Of a stretch of DNA of 64,000 bases, positions 24,238 to 35,745 are shown in pieces (the stretch's first letter is position 1; each line of letters begins with the position of its first letter). Both the position numbers and the translations under genes were made by a program. The notes under the pieces are model-generated. The model had not been told where the DNA came from and did not search any database. It saw only the letters and a program-made list of their open reading frames with translations. The stretch covers positions 112,993,860 through 113,057,859 of the forward strand of contig CM054181.1 of assembly GCA_028829895.1 (NCBI GenBank), in the 5' to 3' direction. Origin of the DNA: Sinotaia quadrata. Lineage: Eukaryota > Mollusca > Gastropoda > Architaenioglossa > Viviparidae.

Positions 24238-25595
24238 GTACTGTATCCACATCCAACCAACTCCCTGAATAAACATAATTACAGAAAATAAGAGCTAGTT
24301 TGTGTAAACATATACATAATTTTCTTACCTATCAATCCTTTAAACTTATTTCTCAAGAATTAATATTTTATTACTATATATGGTACTTACATCTGGAATG
24401 AACGGACTCAACGGAGACTTGTTATATTATGCAATACTCTTAGTTTTTAAATTCGTTTAATCAGCCTAGCTTAATGATATATTTCAGCTTACTCCGATAT
24501 CACACTGAAATAATAAAAATATATTGATAAAGTAGTAATCCAACTATGATAGCATAACAGATAGCATACACACGCACTCCTCTAATAAATTACTTTTACT
24601 TATAAAACTGTTTCGAGTGAAATAATCAAATCTTTATCACTTATATTATCATCTATATTTGCGAGTAGAACCTTTGAAGCACAACTTAAAACTGAAAGAT
24701 AGATTGATTCCCTTTCGGGGTGGAACCTTAAATTGACACACATAATCCCTTTGGGGGTAAAACCTTAGATTGACAAGACAGAATCCCTTTAGGATTAGAA
24801 CCTTAAATTGACAGTCCCCACCAGACAGCGTTGCGTTTTCGTGTTCTAGAGGTGATCATACACTTTCAAAGGAAACAATGTTGATTTGCATAATTTACTT
24901 TTCTAATGTAAATAAATAATATTTTAAGCATGATGTTACATATCCAATGAAGCGGGGCGTGCTGGGTTTATTCATTATGTTTTCGGGATTGGGGGGGGGG
25001 GGGTTGATGTGAGAAGAGAAGGAAGTGTCAGATGGACAAGAGACAGATTATTGATTTGACTTGTGGATTTTATGCTGTGTCAAGCTCTAGCTTTCGTGGT
25101 TGCCTATCTCTTGGGGAAAACGATGTTGAAAAATGACGAAATGGATTTAGTAGAAGGGTGTCGTTACCATATAAGCACTAGGTAGTGTGGGGAGGAGGGA
25201 GTTGTGCCATTATTTTGCAAAATTGAGAAGACTCTCATTCTCCTGGCCATCCTGCTCCCTAAATAATTTGAGACTAAAATAATAAATAATGACGTCATCA
25301 TACCAAAGGGAAAATAGCGACGTCATCATATTAAGAAGGGAAAATAGCTCTTTCTTTACAGTGTGACATGCGCTTTACAGTGAACAAGAAACCTTACACT
25401 TGGTGCGATATAATTCAAAACCAAAGTTATACAAAATTTACCCAGTACTTAGTGAACAGTTTCACTTAGAAACACAAGTCAAATCAAGGTCCATTCATTT
25501 TCTGTCTCGCTGACCACACCCCCCACAAAAATAAAAATAGTAAAATCATAACTAATCAGAATTTATGTTTTCTTATAACTAAATAAGTCAAAAAT
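23377..25595. other. unique DNA with simple repeats, no gene seen
   Basis: The stretch contains a CA microsatellite, a degenerate ~45-bp triplication at about 24709-24812 (ATCCCTTT...AACCTTAAATTGACA) and a 14-base G run near 25000. Two copies of GACGTCATCATA are followed by GGGAAAATAGC near 25291 and 25320. Confidence 0.5.
24188..24236 (+). repeat. (CA)n microsatellite
   Basis: About 24 uninterrupted CA units. Confidence 0.97.
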
Positions 25596-25748
25596 GTCAA
25601 TCAGGGCAGATTATATAGATTATCAATCAGGGCAGATTATATAGATTATCAATCAGGGCAGATTATATAGATTATCAATCAGGACAGATTATACAGATTA
25701 TCAATCAGGACAGATTACAGATTATCAATCAGGGCAGATTATATAGAT
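25596..25748 (+). repeat. 26-bp minisatellite, interrupted by a hAT insertion
   Basis: CAATCAGGGCAGATTATATA recurs every 26 bases from about 25598 (25598, 25624, 25650 and onward). The array stops at the hAT left end and resumes at 28357 on the other side (TATCAACCGGGACAG, then AATCAGGACA) to about 28410. Confidence 0.93.
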
Positions 25749-26545
25749 CAGAGGTATGCAACAGGCGGCCCTCCAGGACAGTCAGTGTGGCCCTCGCTAA
25801 CCGTTTTTATTTTTTGCAATTCAATTTTTTTTTCGTAGCCGTAAGACACATTTTACAGTGAAACTACCATACAAAATGTCAAGGTCAGGGACGTCACATT
25901 TTTTACTCTCGAGCGAGTGTGCTACAGCAGCTACACAAAGTCTTGAATTCAAAGTTTGAAGAGTCTTATACAGTTACTGTTGGTGATTGCTTGTAAGTTT
26001 TTAATAAAATTTAAAATTTAGTAATTTTATTTATTTGAAATGGTAACCCAATGCTGTGTGCATTAAAAAGTACTTCCGCGGTGATAATACCAGTGGTTGT
26101 CTGATAGTAGCTATGATGTTGTTTATATTCAACAGAGCTTATCAATGTATTTAAACCTCTATCGGCCTAAGAGTTAACATCGATTTATCAGATATTTTGT
26201 TGTATTTTGGACATTTATCATGTCAAATAAACACTGAACAAAGCCATATAAAATGAAATACTCACCTGTTTAACCGAGAACAGTCATGAAATTAGTTCGT
26301 CCAACAGCAGATATACAGTTTAATTAGGCAAATACTACTACAAAGGGAGGTGCTAACACATTTTAAAATACATTTGTTCTGAATGCTTAAATTTCATTTC
26401 CGAGTCAAAATGGCAAATTTGCTAATTATACCCTGGCACAGTGTCAGCTAATTGCACTCTTTGAGCCCTTCCCTTTTGCCTTTGTGATAATTAATTCAAA
26501 CTGCTTTAATTTTGTGTTGTTGTTATTTTATGCAGGTAAGTACAT

Positions 26546-28072
26546 TTGCTGCTAAAAAAACGGAAAATTGATGACGAGGGAAGAATATTCAACAATGACT
26601 GGAACAATAAATATTTTGTTGTTCATCACAACCAAGGTGTTATATGTGTAATCTGCCAAACTACAATAGCCGTAATGAAGGAATACAACAATAAACGTCA
26701 TTATACAACGAAACATTCAACAGTTTACGATAATGGGTAGGTCAAGCTCAGTGGACAAACTAGAATAGATGACCAAGTCAATTAAGAAGCAAAACAAACC
26801 AGTCTGTCTCGTTTTACTGTGTACCGCAAGATAAATCAACTTGCAGAAAATATGGAAGAGACTTTAAAAGAGAGGATAAATAGATGTGCAGTATATAGTT
26901 TGGCTCTTGATGAAAGCACAGATTACGTGACAATGCACAAACTGACAATTACGAAATTACTGAAGAATTTTTGGACATGGCCAATATGTCTTCAACAACC
27001 ACTGTACAAGACATTAGTGAACAAGTCTTGAAGTTGATGGAAAAGTTTCAACTTGACCCTTCTAAACTGTGTGGCCTACAACAGATGGAGCATCCTCCGT
27101 GACAGGTAGAACCTATGGATTCGCCAGGAAATTTTGGGATACCATCGGTTCACATGGGGTTGTGGTGAACCACTGCATTATACACCAGGAAAGCTTATGC
27201 ACAAAAGTACTTGGATTTACAGACGTTATGAAAGATGTTGTTCAATGCATAAACTACATTCGTGCTCGACGACTGAATCATCGGCGATTGAAGGCCTTTG
27301 TAGAAGAACTTGACTCTGATTATTCTCATGTGTACTTCTCTGCAGTGCGTTGGCTTAGTAGAGCTGCAACTTTGAAAAGATTTTGGAATGTAATAAAGGA
27401 GATTGAATCATTCATGATAAATAAGCAACAAGCTGTTGCTTATTTAAGTGATGATGAATGGTTAAATGACATTGCTTTCCTAACTGACATCACACAACAT
27501 CTTTCAGATTTAAATGCTGCAAGGCAAAAGTCAGTTGGTAAACAAGATGTTTGAACACATTTGTTCTTTTGAAAAGAAACAACTTTTTCAGACTCAGGTG
27601 AGTAGAACAGCACTCACTCATTTTCCCAGTCTAGTTGTCAGAAAAGCAGAAATGCCAAATTTGGATTGTTCCAAATACGCTGAAAGTGTTGGCAAGTTGT
27701 GTGCTGAATTTACAAGCATATTTGCTGATTTCAGGAAATGTGAAACTGAGTTCAAGCTGTTTGCTCAGCCATTTGACATGGCACTCGAGGACAGTTCTGA
27801 TTGCTAACAAATGGAGCTGATAGATTTGCAGTCTGATAAGGACTTAAGAAGAGCTTATGATTGCAATGACTTCCTACAAAAACTATGTAAGTGGAAAGCA
27901 TCCACATTTGGAGCAACATGCCAGGAAAATTACATCACTTTTTTGGCAGCGCATATTGTTTTGAGCAGTTCTTCTCAAGAATGAAATTTACCAAAACAGA
28001 TACCGTAGTCAACTCACAGATGAACATCTGACCAGTCAGCTTCGAGATGCCATCACATCAGTCAGAGCATAG
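26546..28072 (+). pseudogene. hAT transposase pseudogene (BED finger, GTF2IRD2-like)
   Basis: The first part (26546-26740) reads KRKIDDEGRIFNNDW and a BED-type zinc finger with CVIC and HYTTKH ligands, ending at TAG. The same frame resumes near 26800 with SRFTVYRKINQLAE and SLALDESTDY, the DEST segment being typical of hAT catalytic domains. After a frameshift near 27060, TTDGASSVTG and NHCIIHQESLC continue to 27554. Another shift leads to 27514-27807. The C-terminal dimerisation motif EQFFSRMKF is at 27963-27989, and LTDEHL near 28016 precedes a TAG at 28070. Compared with intact relatives, a segment between the BED finger and SRFTVYRK appears lost. A functional transposase of this family would bind the element ends and excise it. 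This copy cannot make one. Confidence 0.9.
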
Positions 28073-28154
28073 ATAAGTCATGCGAAAACAAAATACCAAG
28101 TTTCACATTCATAAAAGTAAACTTAATTTTATTTGTCTTTATTCACATTTATTC

Positions 28155-28308
28155 ACAATGTATTCATAACTCAATACACTAGTTGTAATTAGATTACCTA
28201 TTTTTGACGGTGACCGGCCTAATTGTTATTTACAATGTATTCATAACTCAATACACTAGTTGTAATTAGATTACATATTTTTGACGGTGACTGGCCCTAA
28301 TTGTTGTT
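28155..28308 (+). repeat. 77-bp tandem duplication in the hAT 3' region
   Basis: ACAATGTATTCATAACTCAA starts at 28155 and again at 28232. The two units are nearly identical through TTTTTGACGGTGAC. Confidence 0.93.
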
Positions 28309-28420
28309 CCATTGTTTGAAAATGACCCACCAATGAAAAAATGGTGCACACCCTTGATATAGATTATCAACCGGGACAGATTATTAAAAAAAAAAAATAT
28401 CAATCAGGACAATATACTTT

Positions 28421-31100
28421 TTAGAAAACCTGTTTCAGTCCAACAAGCACCTGTAAACACTTCACTTTCATAAATCACTGCCCGCTGTTACAAACAAAAA
28501 CATCTGCTGAGCACGCAGCAGCAAAGTTAAAACGATCCCCAAGTTCTTCCCAAAGAAGTAACGTACGAAAAACGGCCGGCTGTTGAGAAGGCACTCTGGC
28601 GTCTTCCAGGCATGCCGGCGTGCTGGCCAGGCCGCACGGACTAGCAGGTCTTCTGGAACATGCCGACATCAATCTAAGACTGCGCCTTTCCAAGCAGGCA
28701 ATTTTCACACTGCGGCAGGTTGTCTCTCCTACATCGCCCTCCCATTTCACGACTCGTTTCGGAGGGCGCAACATTTCCGACATAGTGAATTAACCCCGTC
28801 AACGTCATGGATTTCAATCTCTGTTCTAAAAAACGTCTTCAGTTTGTGGGCTTTTTAAGAAAAATTATTTTTGTTGTTGTTGTTGTTGTTCGATTTTTCT
28901 CTTTTTAATTCTCCTGAGATTACTCGGTACGATTTTCTTGTGTAATGGAACTGCAACTTTTGTTTATTTATATCTTTCAGGTGGGCGCAAAAAGCAGCCC
29001 ACGCAGACACCAAGTCAGTTTCTTGTAATAATGATTTATCAGCCACCCCCTCTCCCCAGTAATGATATCAATACAAATTAAATAAATAATGCCATGTGTG
29101 CGTCTTGTGTGTATGTTTTTTTTAAATAACCACTGAGGGCATTGATATTAAATGATGGAATACTTCATTTATATTTTCTATTGTTACTGCGTAGAACATA
29201 ACATAACTAGTCATCAAAGTTACACCATAATAAACTGGGATACATTTAATGTTTTAATGACTGTACCAAGCACACGCACTCAAACAGTTGACTAATTACA
29301 TGAATAAATATAAAACGGACTAACAAACAGAACGTGTAGATATAATGTGCAGCCAGACGAACTAACAAACTACCTGTAGATGTAAAGTACAGCCAGACAG
29401 ACTAACATCGCGCGAAAGTAACGAACTATTAAATATGAAATCCCTTAAGATTTCTCCTTTGAGAGATCAACTAATGATTTTTTTTTTTTTAACTGCCCAT
29501 ATCGTTGAAATTATGATACAATACGACCCGCGCGAACATTTGTCCAACATATCTGTTTCAATTTATAGAAAGTCGTACACTAGTATCGCGGTTCCGCTTC
29601 ACAGACATGAAAGAGACTTGGACAAAAATCTACCATTAAAACAGCAATTCGATTTCTGGGTCATGATGCCTTAACAGACTAGTATCATTTCTTATCACAA
29701 CCAGAACGAGATTTCAGTCAATCGTCAAATGGAAAAACCGTGATCTGTGCGTGTGTTCGAGCCATTACAACGAGATTTCAATTTATTTCTGGACCGTGAC
29801 AGTTATTTTTAATGCATCCTATATCCCATTGTTATTTTAATGTATCCCGTATCCCACTGTTATTTGTAATGTATCCTGTATCCCACTGTTCGGGGATCAT
29901 GACACGTACACACCAGTACACACGTGCTATTTCCAATGTACTGAAACGGGTCAATACATTGGTTGTCAAAAGGAAACGTTTATGTGCATCGATGGATCCT
30001 TTGATGATGGCAATATTAATGGCAGCAATCTGAATGACGAAGACACTCAATTACCATTTTTAAGCTTACTGGGTTTCACACAAACAACAAAAATCAAATT
30101 CAAAAGACAATAACATAGTTGTATCAAGATTGTAAACAATATAGATACAGGTGCAAATTGTTAACAGAAAGAAAGATATGTTTGGACGTTTTCAGTATTA
30201 AAGATAAGCCGATGTAAACATGCTTTATAATTCACAGGTCTTACTCCAATAAAATATTTCTCTCAACAACTATTTGGTAAAAAAAACACGTGTAGCCTTT
30301 TTTTTAAAAAAACAAACAAAACAACTCATGTACATATGTTAACAGACGCACACTACTAACCACTTGGCAAAAGGGAAAAACAAAATCGCCAACTGTTGAA
30401 GACAAATACTATCACCACGCAGGCTAAACCCTTCACCCCCCTCAATTTTTTCTCACCTAGTTAAAAATCTGTATAAAAGAGATGGCTGGGCGAGGGAAGT
30501 GGGCAAGGAGAAAATGCCACTGAATCGCCAGTAATGCTGAAGACGTGCACAAGCATGCCCGCCCGCGTGCGTTTCTGTACCATCAAAACGTCATTTTGAG
30601 GTCGCAAAAGCTTTACCCGTCCGTACGCCATCTTGCGGAATCCTACCACCACCCACCAGTAAGAGCGACGCGACAGGGAAGGTGCGACCCGCAAAACAAT
30701 GGTAATGACGCAGAAGAGATGGATCAGCAATCAATACTTCTCAAGAACCACTTGGATTCGCTTTTCCCCCCCCCCCCATCTTTTTTTTTCTACAATCCCC
30801 TGCATCCCCTCCCCGACCGAACCCCGTCTTGTTTGACATTGCTGTAATTTTCTATTATTCATCTGTTAAGTTTTGCCTCGTGAGCAACTAAGGCTGAATG
30901 CAAAACGTTACATGCCCTGAATCGAAAGGCAGTAGTAGTTTCAGGTAAGTATTAATTTTTAATGTACTCTGCAGGCTTCCATGCTGGAGGGTCCAGATTT
31001 GGTTGTTGAACTACATTTCCGCTGCTTCCTGAGTGTTAGCGATGCGAGAACACGTGCTCCGTCGTCGCGCGACTCTCGAGGTGATGACGCCTTAGCGCGT
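28421..31100. other. unique DNA with small repeats, no supported gene
   Basis: A GC-rich patch at about 28480-28790 holds frames of 102 codons (minus) and 91 codons (plus) that overlap and match nothing I know. A (TTG)n run lies near 28870. A ~55-bp duplication (ACTAACAAAC...CAGCCAGAC) lies near 29310-29410. A perfect donor CAG/GTAAGTAT at about 30945 follows a C-rich region, which could be the end of a 5' non-coding exon, but no partner was found. Confidence 0.4.
29811..29891 (+). repeat. 28-29-bp minisatellite, three copies
   Basis: TGTATCC(C/T)GTATCCCACTGT units begin at 29813, 29841 and 29870. Confidence 0.88.
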
Positions 31101-31397
31101 CAGTCCCAAGCAAATGACTAGAGTACTAACGCAAGTTAAGTAAGCACGTAGGTCGATCAGCAGTCCCAAGCAAATGACTAGAGTACTAACGCAAGTTAAG
31201 TATGCACGTAGGTCGATCAGCAGTCCCAAGCAAATGACTAGAGTACTAACGCAAGTTAAGTATGCACGTAGGCCGATCAGCAGTCCCAAGCAAATGACTA
31301 GAGTACTAACGCAAGTTAAGTATGCACGTAGGTCGATCAGCAGTCCCAAGCAAATGACTAGAGTACTAACGCAAGTATGCACGTGGGTCGATCAGCA
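31101..31397 (+). repeat. 60-bp minisatellite, five copies
   Basis: CAGTCCCAAGCAAATGACTA starts at 31101, 31161, 31221, 31281 and 31341, an exact 60-base period with very few differences. The last unit has lost several bases. The unit length is a multiple of three and has no stop in some frames, so ~96-codon repetitive frames exist on both strands. They are not evidence of a gene. Confidence 0.96.
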
Positions 31398-31579
31398 CAC
31401 GCGAACGAAAACAATGCGCCATTACTGTGCATACATCAGAACGCAGTTTTACGACACTACCCTATGAAATGAAAAGCAGAACCAGTGTGCTAACAGTTTT
31501 AATGTATTTTATTGTAATAATATGAACACCACTAATATGTAATGTGTGGCAAGCGATACAACAGGGGTGCACAAACTTT

Positions 31580-31922
31580 TTAGGCCAGAGGGCCACATTT
31601 CCAATTGATAGTGCATGGAGGGCCGCAAGTCAGATTGCACATGGATGACAACAGAAATAATGAAATACATTGTTTTTGCCTTATTAACCTAGATTTAGTC
31701 TTTATTAGTGAGAAGGGTGAGCCTGAATGTTTGTTCACACAAGTATGTGCTGCCGAATTCTGACAACAACTTGCAAGCCAAGTCCTTGACATTTCTGTTT
31801 GTGCTCGAGCTGAGACTTCCATAAAATGTTAAAATGTTGTTCTGCTGAAATGATGACTTCAGTTCAGGTGAACATTGAAGATCAATGACCATGAGTAAAA
31901 GGCCCTGATGATTTGGCAACAA
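31580..31922 (-). pseudogene. hAT transposase C-terminal fragment
   Basis: The minus-strand frame 31922-31695 reads LQCSPELKSSFQQN and then KLLSEFGSTYLCEQTF. The latter matches the C-terminal dimerisation segment of GTF2IRD2-like hAT proteins (FGSTYLCEQTF). A frame overlapping it down to 31580 is the degenerate remainder. Stops and frame changes separate it from the N-terminal fragment at 32133-32357. Confidence 0.8.
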
Positions 31923-32132
31923 TATGTGCTACTTTGCAACTTGCACCAGCAAAATACTTGTTTTCTTCAGACTTTTTGTGAAGAAATGTTGCTGTGCTGA
32001 CAGACCTTTTAAAAGTTGCTCAATTTTGTTGTTTCTCCAGTGCCTTTTAAGTCATCAAAAGTCGCAGCTGCTTTGTTTTGTAATGCCGCTTGCAGTTGAA
32101 GTCCTTCATTACAGTAACAGACTCACAACAAA

Positions 32133-32357
32133 TTAAGCACATAGCTGCTCCATTAAAATGCCGCATAAAGTATTTAGCCTCCACTCTTCTTTAAACTGAT
32201 GATTTTCGTCTTCAATTTTAGGCTTCTTACGGGCAGGTTTCTGACATATTAACAAAGGGCAGTAGTTTAAAAACAACTTCACTCTGGAACAGTGTAATTC
32301 ATTCAGTACATTCCAACCAGACATCCACAGCCACATATTCACACACACTGACTGCAC
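32133..32357 (-). pseudogene. hAT transposase N-terminal fragment (start of BED region)
   Basis: The segment ARKKPKIEDENHQFKEEW is the characteristic opening of GTF2IRD2/ZBED-like hAT proteins, just before the BED finger. The zinc-ligand part is degraded or deleted. It is read on the minus strand, consistent with the C-terminal fragment downstream on that strand. Confidence 0.75.
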
Positions 32358-32769
32358 TTCCCCCCCCCCCCACCAGCGTCACCTCACCCCATCCCCAGAT
32401 AGCTGGCTGCCTGCCGACTTGGGTTTAGATATAGACCTCTTTCTAATGCTATTTGATGTCGCCATACATCAAAGATGTGCAGATACTACTATTTCAACAC
32501 ATACACCTTTGATCAGCTGAACTGAACAATGTGCCCAATACACAGCCGCTCACCTCAATACCGCATCCAGCGTTTGTTTTCAACACAGCACAAGATGCTT
32601 CCACGGGAAAGCAAACCACTGTTCTACTCCCTTGTTCAGATTAATGTTAAAAGCTCCTTGCCTGTTACAAATAATGGTAACATCCTAAAGTCTTCTGGGG
32701 GCCGCACAGGACCCTGTCGGGGGCCGCATGCGGCCCGCGGGCCGCGGTTTGTGCACCCCTGCGATACAA

Positions 32770-33443
32770 TCTCAACGTCTGAGCCATTGCAGTTTTCAAC
32801 GGCTATACATCAAGATTGTTCGACTTGATAGGCTTGTAATAATTATTTTACTGTAACCAAGTAAGACCTGACAGCTTAACTATTGTGTGATCAGTGGCGC
32901 TCCGAGCACGAAATCAACAAACGTTTGAAGCCGAAGTGACTAGCGCGCACACACACACGTTTTCTCGTGTTTTAGTGCAGTCGAGACAGGAAGTAGAACA
33001 TTCGGAATTCGATCTTCTCAAACGGTAGAAATCTTAACACCTCCCAGTGGCTGGTTTAGTACCGAGTCCTATAAATGGGAAGTAAAGTACAACTTAAAAA
33101 AAAAATCTTCTTACTATCTTGTTTTCTCTTCCCACCACGTTTCCCAAAACCAAAATGAAAACTCTGCAAGCATACGTGCATTAGCAGTCATTTTTTTTTT
33201 GTTCAAAGAGTGGCTATAATTCCAGAGTCAGTTAACCATTCTTTAGTCTTCAGAAGACTTGTTAATAACGTTAACTTATTTAGAGTCAAATATATGTCAT
33301 ACATCTTAGAATCGCAGTCTTAGCATCGCTTTGGTTAATTTCGAGCCAAATATATTTTACAAGACATATAGCCGCAGTTGAACTGATGGACAGGTAGATG
33401 TACAGACGGGGGGAACTGGGTGGCTGCGATATCTAGAAACGTA
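32770..33443. other. unique DNA between hAT and LTR elements
   Basis: No supported feature was recognised. Confidence 0.5.
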
Positions 33444-33448
33444 CAGGG

Positions 33449-35130
33449 TGTGACGATGTGTGACAAATTCTGTGTCATGACCTCGTGACCCAATTGCTCG
33501 TTTCAAAATTAAAATTTTGAACGGACCTTTGTTGAAATTCACCCGTGATGCATCAGTATCTAGAGGCTTCTAGCAAGGTCGGATTGTTGCATAACTTTAG
33601 GCCAGTGTCCAGCACCTTCGAGATCAACAACATACCACGTGAACGGTCACGTGATGCGTTCAATGCAGTTTCATAAAAAATGATCATAAGGCGCAAAAAC
33701 AGTCACTCACTCCCAGACCGGCAGACATACAAGGCAGCTTTAACATTAGCTCCGTCCCGCCGCCATACCAGAGTCGTAAGAGAGAAGTTGAACCCGCGCT
33801 AGAGCAGTAAAATCTACTTTGAAGAGGTAACAATAACACGTCTACTTCTTACAGTATCTATTGCATTTGTTGATTGTATTTTGAAATTGAATTGATGTAT
33901 GTATTTTGTGCAGCTTAGCGCTATTTTAGCCAAAGCACGTGTTTCGATGTAAAGGGACAAATCTAAAAGTTATTGTATATAAATTATTGTAACTTTTTCT
34001 TATCTTTAATTTATATAATCTTAAATTCACTAGTGCCGCCAGTATGTCTGTGCACGTGGCGAATTCTTCTTTGTAATTCAAATTGTTCTTGCATATAATT
34101 TTTCGTGTAAAATTGTAAAGCATTCATGCTTCATTTTGAATTAATCCTTTGTGTGAATTCCAATTTTTAATGCTGTAAATATTTGAGAATTCATGCGTTC
34201 GTGTAATGTTATATGTAACACACACGTGAACCACAATGTATATTTAAATATAACCATATTTGAATTGTAAACGACACGATAGTCAAAGATTCTAAATTCA
34301 GAACCTTAAACAAAGAAACATGTGCTTGGGTTTTGCGAATATACACGCAAATAGTTACAGAGCCCAAATCCTTTGTTTCAGCCGGCTTCTTATGTTACTC
34401 CTCTCTACCTTCGTACTTCTTGAGTCGTACACCGACTCGGGTGTCTTCATGACCCATACGTGAACTATGCAGAAGTACCTCGTGTTAACTACGGTTAACG
34501 ATTCGTCGCAAGTACATTAGCGATGCAGTAATTGAGTGGACGATTGACTGTTACGCTATGCAGTACTGACGATGAGCCAAAGGATGTGGACCAGTTCTAA
34601 CCAGTTGAACCCCACGTGCGACCAAAAGTGTAGTTAAGTATATCTACTGTGGTCCAGAATCAAATGACTATTTGGCAAGAGAATTCTCGTTAAGACTTTT
34701 AACAAAGACGGTAAAATGAGAGAACAACGCTGTGTAGAATTAAGACGTCGTGTTCGTAATTAATCGTTGCTGTTAATTGTTAAACTTATTAAATCTTATT
34801 TCATTTTGTTAAGAACCTCTTTTTGTAGTAAATTGTATGCATATAGACCAAATGGGATTGGATGGGGGCTGTCTGAGCTAAACGAATGACGTAATGAATG
34901 CATATGAATCTAAGAGAGTTTTTAACGATTTCCAATCTAGCTAATGTACGCAAATTATCAGTTTCGTAAATCTGTGATCTAGACTACAAAGATGCATTTT
35001 TAATTTAGTCGAATGATGATTTGAGCAACCAGTCTGTTTAGGTTAAATGAGGGGGAATTAATTTAAATAGTAAATTAAAGTTCTATAATTTCCTAAGCAG
35101 GGTCTCTAAATAAATACTGGAAACGTAACA
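33449..35130 (+). repeat. 5' long terminal repeat
   Basis: This 1,682-base repeat starts TGT and ends ACA. It should contain the element's promoter, though U3/R/U5 limits cannot be set by eye. AATAAA occurs at 35109-35114, 16 bases before the end. The 65-codon minus-strand frame inside occurs identically in the 3' copy and is incidental. Confidence 0.96.
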
Positions 35131-35132
35131 AG

Positions 35133-35151
35133 TGGTGCCTCGTCCGCGGAT
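35133..35151 (+). promoter_or_regulatory. primer-binding site for reverse transcription
   Basis: TGGTGCCTCGTCCGCGGAT lies two bases after the LTR end. Its complement would be a tRNA 3' end finishing GCACCA. The matching acceptor stem would begin GCCTCGT, resembling elongator tRNA-Met as I recall it, but the tRNA was not identified from this window. Confidence 0.85.
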
Positions 35152-35745
35152 TGATATGTATTAAATTGTAACATTTTTTATACATAGGGCGTATCATAAA
35201 CCTAGAAACAAACGAACATCTGAGAATTGCCAATATTCTATTGATTCAGGATTGTTGAAATATTTATCTTGCTTTTGTTGTGACATGTGCATGTATTCTT
35301 TTGCAGAGTAGCGTGCATGTTAGTTAATGTTGATATATTTAAGCGTAGTTAAATATGTCATGTTAGCTATTGAATGATTTATTTAGTATTGTGTTACTGG
35401 ATACTTCATTGTGAGAAGTCGACGTGTTATACCGCCAGCTAGGAGAGTTATCGGTAGTAACAGACTTCGGACTATTATATTTAGGGTGCTAAGTATAATG
35501 TGTAATGTTGTATGGTCGGAGCCGTGACATTACGAAAGCCTTGGAGACAACAGATTTGTAGCCAAGCAGGTGAACGTGTAACCAACGCGTAATTTATTTC
35601 GGAAGGTGTTCTGAATAAATCCAATAATTTTTGTAAGGTCGTAGCCTAAAAGTTATTGTGGGATAAAAGCGGAGTTTTATCGCCTACGGTTAGATACACA
35701 ATCACGAGAGATATTTATTGTAGCCAGACGCGCTAAATAAATAAG
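35152..35745 (+). other. untranslated leader of the LTR element
   Basis: About 590 bases without a long frame lie between the primer-binding site and the ORF. In a retrotransposon this is where packaging or dimerisation signals would lie, but no specific structure was resolved. Confidence 0.6.

Larger units (their letters stand above)
25749..28356 (+). mobile_element. hAT transposon, GTF2IRD2/ZBED-like, decayed
   Basis: The 2,608-bp element has the left end CAGAGGTATGCAAC and, as inverse complement, the right end CAAGGGTGTGCACC. Both fit the hAT consensus CAGNGGTGTGCA. The flanks carry a perfect 8-bp target duplication, ATATAGAT, at 25741-25748 and 28357-28364. It encodes a BED-finger hAT transposase of the kind often annotated as GTF2IRD2-like, broken by stops and frameshifts. 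It landed inside a 26-bp minisatellite whose units continue on both sides. Confidence 0.93.
31562..32761 (-). mobile_element. internally deleted hAT transposon (GTF2IRD2/ZBED-like)
   Basis: The element is 1,200 bp long. Both ends carry the perfect 15-bp inverted repeat CAGGGGTGCACAAAC (31562-31576 and 32747-32761). The flanks are a perfect 8-bp target duplication, CGATACAA, at 31554-31561 and 32762-32769. Next to the ends are GGCC-rich subterminal sequences typical of hAT elements. The coding strand is minus: a BED-domain start and a transposase C-terminus remain, and the middle is missing. It is a deletion derivative that could be moved only by a transposase made elsewhere. Confidence 0.93.

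Noticed and set aside
28475..28858. 102-codon minus and 91-codon plus frames in a GC-rich patch
   Set aside because: They overlap on opposite strands, match no family I know and have no splice or promoter support. The patch is noted only as GC-rich.
31092..31467. Two ~96-codon repetitive ORFs on opposite strands
   Set aside because: Both come from the 60-bp array, whose length is a multiple of three.
33926..34123. Identical 65-codon minus-strand ORFs in both LTRs (also 39910-40107)
   Set aside because: They are identical only because the LTRs are copies. The composition is that of AT-rich non-coding DNA.
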